Below, in pieces: positions 46,824-58,790 of a stretch of DNA of 64,000 bases; position 1 is the first letter of the stretch; every line of letters begins with the position of its first letter. Under the pieces are notes generated by a model that was not told where the DNA came from, searched no databases, and saw only the letters and a list, made by a program, of their open reading frames with translations. This DNA comes from Chamaecrista fasciculata (lineage: Eukaryota; Streptophyta; Magnoliopsida; Fabales; Fabaceae): NCBI GenBank assembly GCA_003254925.1, contig QANZ01012447.1, positions 173,660-237,659 on the forward strand, given 5' to 3'. The translations under genes were made by a program, and so were the position numbers.

Positions 46824-47723
46824 ATGGCAACTAGTAGTTCAACTTTTTCACTGCGACCTATCCTTGAGAAGGATAAGCTGAACAGAACGAACTTCCTCGA
46901 TTGGTTTCGTAATTTGAGAATTGTTCTCACCCATGAGAGGAGACTGTATGTTCTGGACAAACCGATCCCTCAAGAGCCTGCCAAGGGTGCTCCAGGAGCT
47001 GAGCGGAGGGCTTGGGAGAAGCACTTCGATGACTCGCTGGAGGTCTCTTGTCTGATGATAGACACAATGATTCCAGAGCTTCATGAAGGCTTGGATCAAT
47101 TGATGTCATATGAGATGATTATGCGTCTCAAGGAAATGTTCCGCTATCAAATCAGACAAGATAGATATGAGACCACGAAAGCTCTTATGTCTTGCAAAAT
47201 GGCTGAAGGTGATTCTGTTGGTTACCATGTCACTCACATGAGAGGGTACCTAGATCATCTTGAAAGGCTGGGATTCCCTGTTCAACCTGAGATTGCCGCA
47301 GGCATAATCCTGTGCTCACTGCCTAAGAGCTATGACTCGTTTGTCAGAAGCTACTATAGGAGAGGAACAGAGAAGATAGTTTCTGAGTTGCATGGAATGC
47401 TCAAGTCAGTTGAGGCATCCCTGATTCAGAAGAGGGAAAAGAAAATGAAGGGCAAAGAAAAGATGAAGGGAATCGAGCTGGATGGTGAGACCAAGCCAGA
47501 GGACGACCCTAATCAATCACCTGCCAAGAAGGCAAAGCCCTCAGAGGAAGTATCTTGTGCTTTCTGTCAAGTGTCAGGACACGTGATGAGAAAGTGCAAG
47601 TACTACTGGGAAGATCAAAAGAAGAAGAAGTGCGTTCAAGCCTCTACTTCAGGTATCTTTGTTAATCTTTTTTTCTACTTAACCACTAAAGTATTGGATA
47701 CGATATGTGGTTCTCACATTTGA
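46824..47723 (+). CDS. LTR-element gag protein
   Basis: An open frame of 299 codons beginning MATSSSTFSLRPILEKDKLN. 'NFLDWFRNLRIVL' marks the start of the UBN2/gag domain (about residues 20-190). A Lys-rich stretch then leads to a single zinc knuckle, CAFCQVSGHVMRKC, near residue 250. A GT..AG-bounded segment after the knuckle (about 47653-47730) looks like an intron; spliced gag messages are known for copia elements of the BARE type. The protein would form virus-like particles around element RNA. The frame looks whole, in contrast with the ruined pol downstream. Confidence 0.85.
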   Translation: MATSSSTFSLRPILEKDKLNRTNFLDWFRNLRIVLTHERRLYVLDKPIPQEPAKGAPGAERRAWEKHFDDSLEVSCLMIDTMIPELHEGLDQLMSYEMIMRLKEMFRYQIRQDRYETTKALMSCKMAEGDSVGYHVTHMRGYLDHLERLGFPVQPEIAAGIILCSLPKSYDSFVRSYYRRGTEKIVSELHGMLKSVEASLIQKREKKMKGKEKMKGIELDGETKPEDDPNQSPAKKAKPSEEVSCAFCQVSGHVMRKCKYYWEDQKKKKCVQASTSGIFVNLFFYLTTKVLDTICGSHI

Positions 47724-50205
47724 TGTGCAGGGTCTTCAGAGACAGTAGAAAACGAGGACGTAAGCGATATGGACCTCGAAGTGGACAATGGAGCAAAGGT
47801 TGCTGCCAATGCTAATGAAGGACCATGAGAGCTTGGATAGCCCCCAGGGCTGTTTTATTGTTATTCTTTAAAGTTTTGAACATTACTTTCTCCTTATAGA
47901 GATAAGGAAGATTTTATGTGTAAACGTTTAAAGAATTGGTTTCTTCTTTAATAAAGTAATGTTGTTTGCTTATGAGATTTGCAAAAATCATTATGTCTTA
48001 AATTAGAAACGATAACAATATTCATAACATTGATACAAGAAGGGGATTAAGATTGGCGAATCTAAATCCTATACGCTTTTGGCAATTGTCATCTTGACCA
48101 TGCAAACGAGAAAGGCCTTGGGAAACTTCATGTAGATGAACTTCCAAAGCTCACATGATTATGAATCATATGATGCTTGCAAGTCCTGTTTAAAATGGAA
48201 AGATGACAAGTGACGTTCCTTTACTGACCACAGTGATAGAATATCTGACTTCTGGGAAAGATACATAGTTGATGTATGAGGACCCACAAGTAGTTAAGCT
48301 AAAAGTAAATAAACTCTTACTAACTGCTTCAAAATGGTAGATCTACGGCTACCAGTTGAAACACAAGTCAAGAGATCTTTTGAAATAGAGATTTCAAAGA
48401 GAAGTAGAGAATTAACTTGACAATAAAATCAAGTTACTCGATTTGATCGAGGGAACAACGATTCAAGTCAAAATATAAGTTTAATCATTTTAGAAGCTGT
48501 GAGATGGTCTCACAACTTGCTCTTCCTAAAACCCATAGAGATGGTGTTTTAAGGAAAAGTATCAAACCCTATGGGATAAGGTTTGATCTATGGTGAATCT
48601 AATTGATCTTCTGCCAACCTCTAAAGGGTGTGCTCTGGAAGCTGTTGACTTCACACTTAACCATTTCGTGTAAGAGACGCCATATGTGATATGGTATGGG
48701 AAGAGTCCCATAATTGATTTGTCTCAACTTTGAGGACTTCAGAGTTTATAATAAGCCAAGGTCAGATTATAAACTGTCTTCAAAACTCTCAAGTATGTGC
48801 TTGTGGGATATCCTAAGAGAACGCGTAAAGGGTATCAAGTCAAACTACCCACCTGATTACAAAAGGGTTTGTAAGTCAGAGGTGAATACCTTTTAGAAAG
48901 GAATTCTTTGTTTCCAAAAGAAACAGTGGGAGTAAGATGAATCTTGAAGGAGTTCAAGGTCCACAAGACACTTGAGTGGCGCAGACGAAAATTAGAGAAG
49001 ATCCACAAGGAGTTGTGGAAGCTCCTCTAAAACATAAGGACAACAAAGTTCTGATAGAATACGTTCTCAGTTTCAAAGATGGGGATCTTTGGTTATTGAG
49101 AGCAGGGATGTGTTGCTCTAGGAGCGTGGTGAGCCCGCCACCTATCGAGAAACTTTAGTCATTGTTGGGTAAAGATGTCAAAAGGGTTTGGCTTCTTTCA
49201 AAAACCTTGATAGGTCCTATGTTTCCAATAAGGTTAGTGGGAGCACGATTGAATTCTTGGTGCGATATGTCATTGACATATCGCTAGTCGAAAGTGACAT
49301 TACTATCTTGAGGATTGTGAATCCTAGATGAGTAAATCACTCTCGATGAAGGTAGGGAGTGGCCTAAAGGTGTAGGCAACAAGAATCTATGGTGATAGAT
49401 CTTGGAGACTTCTTGAATTGAGTCAAAGGTACGTTCTTGGATAAGATACTGAAAGAGTTCAGTATGCGAGATTTCAAGAAGAGAATCATGACCGATGAAT
49501 CACGTTTTAGTCCTTAGCAAGAATCAGTGTTTCCTGAAACACATGATGAGCAAAGGACACATGATTGGTATCCCTTATGCTTTGGCAATAGGATCCATCA
49601 TGTTGTACCAGACTCAAAATGACCCTTGCCTTTTAAATGACGAGCTGTGACCCTGTTGAGGTCCCCGGGAAGCTGTCATTGGGGTCCTTAAGTACTTATG
49701 AAGCACTAAGGACAAATTCTTGGTTTATGGTAGAATTAGTGTAAAGTGTTACGAAAAGCCCATTATTCAAGCCAACCAAGAATGATCGCAGTTGAAATAT
49801 ATTCCCTGAACATAGTAATCGTAAAGTTGGAATGGTTCCAAGCAGAGTACGATTACTAATTCTACAAAGAATGGATTTGTCGCGTAGGGACGCAGACTGT
49901 AAAAACAAGTGTCTGAAGTACACTTGGTGGTCAGCCTGTAGGACAGGAAGACACCGAGAGGGAAGGAGTTCCCCACTGATGTTCCGACAGTGATAAGCAC
50001 TCAGACAAGATCACCTAGAGATAGTGATATTAAGATATGAAAACATAGTAGTCGAGGACATTTTGCCAAATCCTCAGAATGAAACCCCAGCACAGGTCTT
50101 ACATAAGTACTATGTAATGTCAAGTGGGAATTAGAAACATCAATGGATGTTCCTAAGTGTTAGGAACAGTTTGATTGATGATTGTACCTAGTGCAAGTGG
50201 GAGTT
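47724..50205 (+). pseudogene. Inner LTR element, region after gag with copia pol remnants
   Basis: Around 49570-49640 the reading resembles the conserved 'PYA-AIGSIM' block of copia, and around 49690-49730 the 'LKYL' block of the RNase H lead-in, but they are surrounded by unreadable sequence. It is a fossil with many breaks; integrase and reverse transcriptase cores were not recognised. Confidence 0.55.
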
Positions 50206-52514
50206 TGATGGAGATTGTGCCCTAGGGCCAATCATCATATAGATATGTTGTGAACATATCAATTAATTTATAGAGATAAATTAATGGTTATCACATTATT
50301 AGCATGTTTACTGTGATAACAGTCCGTGATTAATTATAAGATAATTAATCTAAACTGTCCCTGGTCGATCATTCGAGTGGGAACTTGAAATGAACTAAGA
50401 CCAGCATGACCTCGGTGCATAGGGATGCATGCACTAGATGCTGGTACGAGAGTCATGGTGCAATTACGTAAGGAGTTACGAGTTGCTGGACTGACCCGGA
50501 GAATCCTACATGGTTTAAGTCATTAGCTAGTTTCTCCTGGTACACCTGTCACGATGCCCTCAAGACCTGAGGTCTTCATCATTCCGGCGTTGTAGTTGTC
50601 AGACTTTGGCTTAGTCTAACGTTGCCCGTAGCAGGGTAGCCATAAGGGCTAAGTACGGGTTTGGTTGATTACCGTGCTGAGGAATATGGTTGACCAAGAC
50701 GGAATTTTGTCCCTCATGGAGATGGGAGATATTTTACTGGGCCCCTCGATGAGTCTGTCCAAGGAATGTGTGGCCACACTAGAAATTGGGACTTACTCAA
50801 GGAATCGAGAAAGTTGGAGGTATGGATTTTGGATGACTTTCCCATGCCTGATCCATTACCGAAATATCGTAGGACAAAAAGGGAACTTGACAAGGTGGTA
50901 CTGAGGTTAAGTCGTTTCGGCGTTAAACGATAACTCACGTGTTTTGGGTAGTCGTGATGGCTTGCTAGAGTCCGCTCTCGACTTGTAAGTCATAGGGATG
51001 ACTTGCTGCCAACTTCACGTGGGGCCTACTGGGTCACACACGAGCAGGATCAAGATGCCATTTCGGGACGCGAATTAGGGTTAATTCGTGGGTCACATTG
51101 GTGACACCGTTTAAGACATAATTGACTGTCTGGGACAGGAAATATTGTCTTAAATAAATATCTACAGATATATGATATTTAGATTTGTGGGACAAATTTA
51201 AATATATATATAGATGATAATTATTAAATAGATAATGTGATTATGCTATTTATAATTATATTCCTATTTATAATATTAGGAATAAATAAATTAGATAAGT
51301 TTCCTAAAAGTTAGGAAATTATTGATTTATTAAATTCACTAATATTAGGATAAATAGGGATGAGGTTGGCGCCTAATACTAGCCTATTTTAATTAATAGA
51401 AATGTTTTATTAATTAAAGTCATGGCTTGAAGATTTGAAATTCGAATAGATTTGATCTAGATTTCAAATGATTGAATTAAATATTAAGGTAATATTTTAA
51501 TTCAATAATTATATATATATAGGTGAAAGTCGAATTTTGGCCTAAGATTGGATTTAAATATTAGTGTAATATTTTAATTCAATAAAGACTAAAATTCAAG
51601 ATTTTAGAGATTGACTTAAGATATTATGGTAATATCTTAAATCAATATTGTTGGAAAATAACAAATTAGTTATAACTACCTAATTGTTAGGTTTGTTATT
51701 TTAGTTTATTAAATTCCAACTAAAAATCCTAGGACTTGGCGCATGGGAGGGAATCTCCTTGGGAAGATTTGATCTTCCAAATTGATTCTCCAAGATTGCA
51801 TTTGGATCCAAATTATAATATTAAGGTAATATTATAATTAGGAATTCAAGTCCTAAAATCATGATATTAGTGTAATCTCATGATTTAATAATTTGATAAT
51901 TGTTTAATTTTGGGAAACCCTAATTATAATTATCAAAGCCTAAACTATATATATATATGTAGCCCTAAGTCGACATAAGAAGAGACTCTCTCATACCTTG
52001 GGAATTTCGACTTTAGCTAGCAAAGTTCACAAGATCAAAATCGTTTTGAGTCTTGGTGAAAGTTTGTGAGAGAAAAACACAACCCTAATCTTTCTAGAGA
52101 GAGAAAGTGGCGCAAACCCTAGAATTGTTTTAGGTTTTGTGAGTTGAGGTTGTGTGTGAGATCAAGAACCACATTCTTGATCATAGGCGCCATCTTATCT
52201 TGGAGTTTGAGAAGTGTTCTTGAACCCAAGAACACCGTAGATAAGGCTCCCGGTTCGCTTGAAGAAGTGAACGAGGCTAGCACCTAGGCATCTACCAAAC
52301 TGTTTGTGTGGATCACCGGTGGAGGGAGCACACTCGGAGTGGACTCCTCATATTCGTAAACGCAAAGAACAGCCATCGATTTGGGTAAATTCTTGACCTT
52401 ACACCGATACAGATCCATATAGCGGATCTATTGGGAAAGGAATCGCTATGTGTGGTTTAAAATTTTGTTTTATACACGTTTCCGCTGCTTTACATGCATG
52501 GCGATTTCCCAACA
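50206..52514 (+). repeat. 3' LTR (2.3 kb), hairpin-rich
   Basis: Copy of 42954-45262, diverging by scattered substitutions and short indels, the latter mostly around 51350-51750. Confidence 0.9.
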
Positions 52515-52519
52515 CAATC

Positions 52520-55060
52520 CGCATCAGTGAAAGCTGTAAACTGAGGAGATTTAAACGGTTTGATCATCAGCCCATAATCGAGAGAACCTTTGAGGTATCG
52601 AAAGATACGTTTAACTCCCTGATAATGCTCATCGGTTGGCGCCGAGATAAATTGACTCAGCTTATTCACAGAGTAAGCAATGTCGGGTCGCGTATTGGTG
52701 AGATATTGTAGTGAGCCAATCGCTTGGCGGAACAGAGTAGGATCCTTCATGGGCATTCCTCCTTCCCTCGTGAATTTTCGACCGGTAACCATGGGGGTTG
52801 TGACCGGAGCACAATCAACCATACGAAACTTTTTGAGCAGATCCAGTGTGTACTTAGCTTGACTAAGGTGGATACCTGAGGAATCATGACAAATTTCTAT
52901 TCTGAGGAAGTAGTAAGCCGGACCAAGGTCTTTGAGAGAAAACAGAGCATTGAGTTTTCCAACAAAGGCTTTCAAATAGACTAGATCATTCCCTGTGATG
53001 AGAATATCGTCGACATAAATGAAAATGTACACAGTGAGCTTGGGTGTGCGCAGATAAAAGAGTGAGACATCGCTCTTGGCATTCGCAAAACCCCAACTTA
53101 GTAGAGTCAACCGTAGTCTGTCAAACCACGCTCGGGGAGCCTGTTTCAAACCATACAAAGCTTTGACGAGCTTACAGACATGGTTAGGCTTCAACGGATC
53201 AACGAACCCTTCTGGTTGCTTCATGAAGACGGTCTCCTGTAAATAACCATTGAGGAATGCGTTATTTACATCAAGTTGACGAATTTCCCATCCATGTGTC
53301 ACTGGAATGGAGAGAACTACCCGGATGGTAGTTGGCTTGACCACAAGACTGAAAGTCTCTCCATAGTCGAGCCCCGACGACTGTTGAAAGCCTTTGGCGA
53401 CGAGACGAGCTTTGTGCTTTAGTATTGAGCCATCGGGTTTGTACTTGGTCTTATAGACCCACTTGCAATCAACCAGAGACTGAGAGTGGTTATGGGGAAC
53501 GAGAATCCACGTTCGATTTCGGAGGAGAGCATCGTTTTCATCCTTCATCGCCATTTTCCAATGAGGCAAGGTGAGAGCTTCGTCGACGGAGGTAGGCTCA
53601 GAGGAAGTAGACACACTATCCGGCTCATCGAGGTGTAGGAGACCAACGTAAGGTTGCTTGGGCTTGTGAATTCCACTTTTGGCCCGTGTGGTCATCTGAT
53701 GGTCATTAAGATGAACTGGATTCTTTATAGATGTTGTTGAGCCGGATGGTAGACTGGTATGGGAGTCAGGCGGAGACTCAGTCGGGAGCCCAGGCGGAGA
53801 CTCAGTAGGCGGAGACCCAGCCGGAGGAGACCCAGGCGGAGACCTAGGCGGATACCCAGTAGGCGGATACTCAAGCGGAGACCTAGGCGGATACCCAGGC
53901 GAAGACCTAGTCGGAGACCCAACCGGAGACCTAGGCGGATACCCAGTTGGCGGATGACCAGGCAGGGACCTAGTCGGAGACCCAGGCGGAGACCTAGTCG
54001 GAGACCCAATAGGCGAATACTCAGTCGGAGACTCAGTGTCACATGCCACACTTAAAAACTCACGTGTCATTGATGGGTTGCCTCCCTTATTCAGACTCTG
54101 TGTTTTTTGGAGAGAAACAGAGGGATGCTCGCGAACAGAGTGTGGATCAAGAACAAGAGGAATAATGCAGTCATGCTGTGACGGCGGAGAGCATCGGTCA
54201 AGGAACCCGGTGTGACACGGGAACACCAAGCTAACAAAAACCACATGTCTGGAAATGTATATCCGCCCTGTAGGACTTAAGCATTTCGAGCCTTTGTGTT
54301 GTGGAGCAGGGCCTAAGTAAACGCACTTTTGACTGTGAAATTGCATTTTATGTTCATTGTAGGGCTTGAGACACGGATAACAAGCACATCCAAAAGGTTG
54401 TAACATGGCATAGTCAGGGTCTTTTCCCCGGAGCAAGGACAGGGGTGTAGACATATCAAGCACTGGGGTAGGAAGTCGATTAATGATGAATACAGCCACG
54501 AGAAAGGCGTCTACCCAGTAGGTGTAAGGTAGGCGTGCTTGAGCAAGTAGAGTTAACCCCATTTCTACAATGTGCCGATGTTTTCTTTCAGCTCTTCCAT
54601 TTTGAGCCGAAGTGTATGGACAAGTGTACCGCATTTGAATCCCTAACGTCTGGGCAATGGTGCTGATAGGCTTATATTCAAGTCCATTATCACATTGAAT
54701 GAATTTTATCTTTGCTGAAAATTGATTCTCAACTTGAGCTCGAAATAAATTGAATGCAGTAACAGCCTCGCTTTTATGCTTTAAGGGAAAAAGCCAAGTA
54801 TAACGTGAGAAATCGTCAACAAAGTGAATATAAAATCGATACCCATTGACAGATTGAACAGGGGACGAACCCCAAAGATCAGTATGTATAAGTTCAAGAG
54901 GAGAAGAGGCTTGAGAAAGAGACTTAGTAAAAGGTAATAGTTTAGACTTTCCATATTGACATGCCTCACAAACTGTATCCGGAATAGAGGGAATAGGGAC
55001 ATTACACTTATTTAGTATTGATTTTAAAATCCTATCACTAGGATGGCCTAACTTGTAATG
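52520..55060 (-). pseudogene. Copia pol: integrase and reverse transcriptase, up to the nested insertion
   Basis: Reading minus, integrase remains (about 55002-54600) lead to 'RYTCPYTSAQNGRAERKHRHI' and 'QKCVYLGPAP'. A Pro/Ser-rich spacer (about 54050-53750) comes next, then the RVT_2 reverse transcriptase with 'CKWVYKTKYKPDGSI', 'KARLVAKGF', 'QLDVNNAFLNG', 'YGLKQAPRAWF' and the catalytic YVDD. Motifs for polymerase activity are recognisable. The reading is cut by the inserted element at 52515; the RNase H remainder is at 42500-42948. It is a broken fossil with a few breaks. Confidence 0.85.
53750..54050 (-). repeat. Minisatellite coding a Pro-rich spacer in pol
   Basis: A 12-bp unit of type cggagacctagg / cggatacccagg recurs about 20 times on + and codes on minus for repeats such as YPPR, SPPG and SPTR between integrase and reverse transcriptase. 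On + it produces an Arg-rich shadow frame. Confidence 0.8.
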
Positions 55061-56551
55061 TCATTTCAAAAATTCTCTATAGTCCCGGGTATGTGCTGCT
55101 GTCAACGTGTTGGCTTGAGGTTGAACTTGATCACCCACCGGATACATTCCTTGGGTTGCCGTCCTGTGCACCAACGGCCTGCCTGTCCTCTTGTCCTTCA
55201 CAACACAAGTATCACCAGTAAAGAACACATCAACCCGATTATCCTTAGTGAGTTTATTGACACTCACAAGATTCTTAGTGGCGGTAGCGACAACCAGAAC
55301 ATCTTTTAACAATAGAGAGGAATTAGGAGATGATGTATGAAGAGTAGCAGAACCAACTCCTAGAATAGATGCTTGATGACCAGTACAAGTAAGTAAAGGA
55401 GGATGAGTCATACCTACTGTATTGTAGTGCTCGAGTTGCTCACTGTACGGTGTGACACTATAGTTGGCACCACTGTCAAGATACCAGTTGGGATCAACAA
55501 CCGAACGAGGCATAGCAGAAGAGCTTTCAGAGGCAGCATACATGACGTGTGGTGTTGAAAAATTCCCAGAGGAGCCGGAGAAGCCACGACCATGAGTAGG
55601 CGGTTGAAACGAACAGTCAAAACAATGGTAGCAGTTGTTGACATGATGACCTAGACGTTCACACAAACCACAGTAGGGGCGATTACTGTTGGAGCCACCA
55701 CGACGGCCTCCTCGAGGGTTACGACCACGACCCCGAGAACCTCCTCGGGGAGACCCACGCCATGGAAGGAAACTAGAGCCTCCAGAACTAGGCACCAAAC
55801 CTTCACTACGCTGAGCAAAGTTTGCAGAAGGTTGGATCGATAAATCTGACAACCGAGCAATCTGATCAAGTCGACTTTCAAATGCAAGTAACTCGGACTG
55901 AGCACCGATCCAGGTGAGTCCTGGCAGTCCAGTAAGCTTGACGACAACCGGATTGTAGTCACCATCAAGTCCGCGAAGAGTGTGCAGAATGAGCTGGTCT
56001 GTGGAAATGGGTGCTCCAGCAAGAAGCAACTGGTCAGATAGTGACTTCATCTTGCCCAGATAGTCAATCATCTTCATAGAATTCTTACGAGTCTGATAGA
56101 TCTCACACTGCAACACTAAAACACGTGATTGCATTGCTGCACAAGTTAGCTCTCGAGCACCTACCCATAAATCGAAGGCGGTAGTGCAGTGAAGAAGATG
56201 AGACGCAATGTCAACAGTCATGTTATTGCGTAGCCAACCCACGAGCATTTGATCAACATCTTCCCAAGCTTCATACGCCGGATTCAGTATCGTGTTGGTA
56301 CCGGATTGAATCATACGCGGCGGAGCTGGAGTGAGGCCATTGATATAGCCTTCGAGACGATTCCCCCTGATAAATGGGCGAACGACAGACTCCCAGACTA
56401 AGTAATTGTCTCTATCCAACTTGATAGAGGCATTCTGGGTTGACGAGCTAAACAGAGAGTGAGTTTTGGCAGCCGGAGACATAGAAGATTCAAGAGAAGC
56501 AGAGGCGGCGGCACCAGAGGAAACAGAAGAAATACCAACTGACGAAGCCAT
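55061..56551 (-). CDS. Copia gag and protease region
   Basis: The frame begins MASSVGISS at 56551, just inside the primer-binding site. The gag capsid-type domain (UBN2 family) covers about residues 50-190, with 'NYLVWESVVRPFIRGNRLEGYING'. An Arg/Gly-rich stretch precedes the zinc knuckle CGLCERLGHHVNNC near residue 300. The aspartic protease motif WYLDSGAN follows, with a GAG_pre-integrase-like end 'KTGRP' region. This is the virus-like particle part of the element. Treated as a fossil element; this stretch is open. Confidence 0.85.
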   Translation of the reverse strand: MASSVGISSVSSGAAASASLESSMSPAAKTHSLFSSSTQNASIKLDRDNYLVWESVVRPFIRGNRLEGYINGLTPAPPRMIQSGTNTILNPAYEAWEDVDQMLVGWLRNNMTVDIASHLLHCTTAFDLWVGARELTCAAMQSRVLVLQCEIYQTRKNSMKMIDYLGKMKSLSDQLLLAGAPISTDQLILHTLRGLDGDYNPVVVKLTGLPGLTWIGAQSELLAFESRLDQIARLSDLSIQPSANFAQRSEGLVPSSGGSSFLPWRGSPRGGSRGRGRNPRGGRRGGSNSNRPYCGLCERLGHHVNNCYHCFDCSFQPPTHGRGFSGSSGNFSTPHVMYAASESSSAMPRSVVDPNWYLDSGANYSVTPYSEQLEHYNTVGMTHPPLLTCTGHQASILGVGSATLHTSSPNSSLLLKDVLVVATATKNLVSVNKLTKDNRVDVFFTGDTCVVKDKRTGRPLVHRTATQGMYPVGDQVQPQANTLTAAHTRDYREFLK

Positions 56552-56565
56552 GGGCTCTGATACCA

Positions 56566-56789
56566 AGATAGAAATTAGGGTAAATATCAGGAATGAATGA
56601 AAAGCTCAGAATACCCAATTGTGGTACCTCTGGCTACTTTATATTACGCATATGAGAAGAATCTATACAGCTAGAATTAGTTACAGGTACAGCACAAAAT
56701 CCGCTGAGGTAGACACGTGTCTTAGACCATGTGCACCTCAACCGGCTATAACTACTTACATCATTAACTATATTAATTATGTTCTAACA
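56566..56789 (-). repeat. Copia LTR (5' LTR of the minus-strand element)
   Basis: Adjacent to the tggtatcagagc primer-binding site on minus. Flanked by target duplication taaac. Confidence 0.9.
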
Positions 56790-56794
56790 TAAAC

Positions 56795-57525
56795 GATTTT
56801 GTTAACATGACAAAATCAAGAGTGATGCTTGAAATAATTTAGGATGAGTGGGCCAAACAAATCGATTATTTTTGAAAAATAAAGATCAATTGAATTGTTA
56901 TTCTCACATCTAGCCCTTGTATTAAATTGAAAAATAACCTTATAGTCATGTGGTGGAACAAAATGAATCTCCATTAAGTACCACGAAAAACTACAACATT
57001 ATGTAAACATTTCTCTCTTTAATAGAGGTTTCGAACTTCTTTTTGCTGTAAAAAAGGATATACAAAACACACTACAATTTCATTTCCCTTTGCGCATGAT
57101 TTGCAAGCATTGTTTTGGATCATCTCCTTGATGTGCCCAATCATAACAGTATAAGGATGATAGTTCGAGATGCCATTGATAATAAAATTAACAACCGTTT
57201 TTGAATGGCATATCACACAACACTCCACCACATGCCATTGATATACGATGTACCTCATTCATCATGTCATGTCATATTATGTTTCTTTTACAGTCTTCTC
57301 CACTTTTGCATATACATGTGAGGAGCGAACACTAACCATGTTCACACGTAGAAATAAAATAGATTTACACCAAAATTCGTGCAATTAATAAACCACAATT
57401 TATTCAAGATATGAACAACTTCAAATAGAGGATCTCCCAAGTATGAGGTTCAAAAGTGTAGACGGTATCCAAGGAAGAAACAAATAAGAGCCACCATGCA
57501 GACATAGACAAACAAGTTTATTTAA
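56795..57525. other. Intergenic stretch
   Basis: A 79-codon minus frame at 57258-57019 has several Cys/His residues but no family I can name. No other feature seen. Confidence 0.45.
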
Positions 57526-58543
57526 AGTTTCTTTTTGATCCCTTAAGTGTTTGTCATTCTGTTTTGATCCTTTAAGTTTCCAAAAAAATTCAGTTAGTCC
57601 TTAGCTAATTTTCATCCCTTGAGCGTGCCCAAAATAAGCCCAAAGCTTCGGTGCATAAAATCAAATTTTATGGCTCATGAAGATGATGTTTTATAGTACT
57701 AAACTATGACCTAAATGCTTACCAGATTGACAACCACTTCAAAGCAGGTTATGTAGGCATGAAAATGATATTTTATAGTACAAAAAATAATGACAAAATG
57801 CTCCCCAAATAGTAGCGCTTGGATAACCATAAAAACAATACGACATAAGAGTGCATTTTAAAGGCACCAAAACAAAGATAAAAAGGAGGCCAAGAAACAA
57901 CCATAAAACATCACCTTAATTATGATTTTCAGATTTTTGCAAAGATAGTGAGCACTTATCCACAGGAAAAAATGTTGAAAAGAAAAAGAACCTCCCTCTC
58001 TCCCTTTCTCTCTCTTAAGCTGACAAAACCCAGAGTCATAATATATGTAGCAGTCATATAATAATCAATGGATGATACTAAAAGAACTTACCTGAGAGCT
58101 GATCAGAAAGACTAATGTCAATCCCAAAAGTGGGTTGTGATGTAGATATTGGCTTCTGCAATATTCTGTACTTGAAACCACTTCAAAATAGAAGACGTGC
58201 AACAAAGTTTCTAAGGATAAACTGGCAGGCTTCTTCTTCCTTATAAAAACAAAAACAACATAAGGCAAAAGTAAGACTAAATTACCAAAAGTTAAATCAA
58301 ACTGTACCAAAAAGCCATTAACATGCATACCAAGGCAACACAAAAGTAAGACTTAATTACCAAAAGTTAAATAAAAACATTGTATATACCTCTTTTATGT
58401 TTTCTCTTGAAGGAACACTTTGCTCGTAGCAAACATTAAAAAGAGATTGTTAGCAAAATAAATTAGAACTTTTCTACAATTTTTTGTTGAATCTGATTAT
58501 TGTTACTGCAAAGGAACATGCGAAACCTATCAAAGAAAAGAGA
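57526..58543. repeat. Local tandem duplication, unit 1 (1.02 kb)
   Basis: Begins agtttctttttgatccc and ends aacctatcaaagaaaagaga, repeated at 58791-59810 with about 97% identity. On minus it carries an exon-like segment bounded by a T-rich acceptor (tttttataag) and the donor ctctcaggtaagttc (near 58090-58095), and a second donor-like aaaagaggtatat near 58390. No protein family is recognised. Confidence 0.85.
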
Positions 58544-58790
58544 CATCTTGTGTATAACAAATTCATTTACGATTTCTATATAAGAATCTTTTAATTTATT
58601 TCACGTTATTTTATTAAAATTGTTGAATAAGGAAACAAATTCCAGTCAACTTTATATATAATTATCCCTTTAAATATATTATTCATAAGAGGGTTTCATT
58701 AAATATAGTTATGCCCTTATTAATTTACAAATTTATGCTCTTTATTATAAGATAGCCAAAGTTCTATTTTAGTCGCTCAAGTTTATTTCA

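Larger units (their letters stand above)
42954..52514 (+). mobile_element. LTR retrotransposon with 2.3-kb LTRs, gag-bearing, pol mostly lost
   Basis: LTRs at 42954-45262 and 50206-52514 (about 2309 bp each, starting TGATGG and ending CCCAACA). A 5-bp target duplication, caatc, lies at 42949-42953 and 52515-52519. The primer-binding site tggtatcagagccacgc begins at 45264; the polypurine tract caagtgggagtt lies just before the 3' LTR. An open gag frame occupies 46824-47723. Downstream only scattered copia-like pol remains are seen (about 49500-49750), with many breaks. It is inserted in the RNase H part of the minus-strand Copia element. LTR identity is roughly 97%, so about a million years old at usual rates. 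It probably moved with help in trans. Confidence 0.9.
42266..56789 (-). mobile_element. Ty1/copia LTR retrotransposon, split by a nested LTR element
   Basis: LTRs of 224 bp (42266-42489 and 56566-56789) differ at 3 positions. A 5-bp target duplication, taaac, lies at 42261-42265 and 56790-56794. On minus, a primer-binding site tggtatcagagc follows the 5' LTR, then gag, protease, integrase, reverse transcriptase and RNase H, and a polypurine tract (tttgagggggaat) before the 3' LTR. The element at 42954-52514 is inserted in the RNase H part. LTR divergence of about 1.3% suggests roughly half to one million years at usual plant rates. It is broken: apart from the insertion there are only a few breaks. 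Confidence 0.92.

Noticed and set aside
53750-54050. Possible CRISPR-like array
   Set aside because: Contiguous 12-bp units without spacers, in a coding frame, in a plant nuclear context.
53759-54055. Arg-rich 98-codon frame on +
   Set aside because: Antisense shadow of the Pro-rich minisatellite in copia pol.
57019-57258. 79-codon minus frame with Cys/His residues
   Set aside because: No spacing that fits a known zinc finger, and no supporting context.
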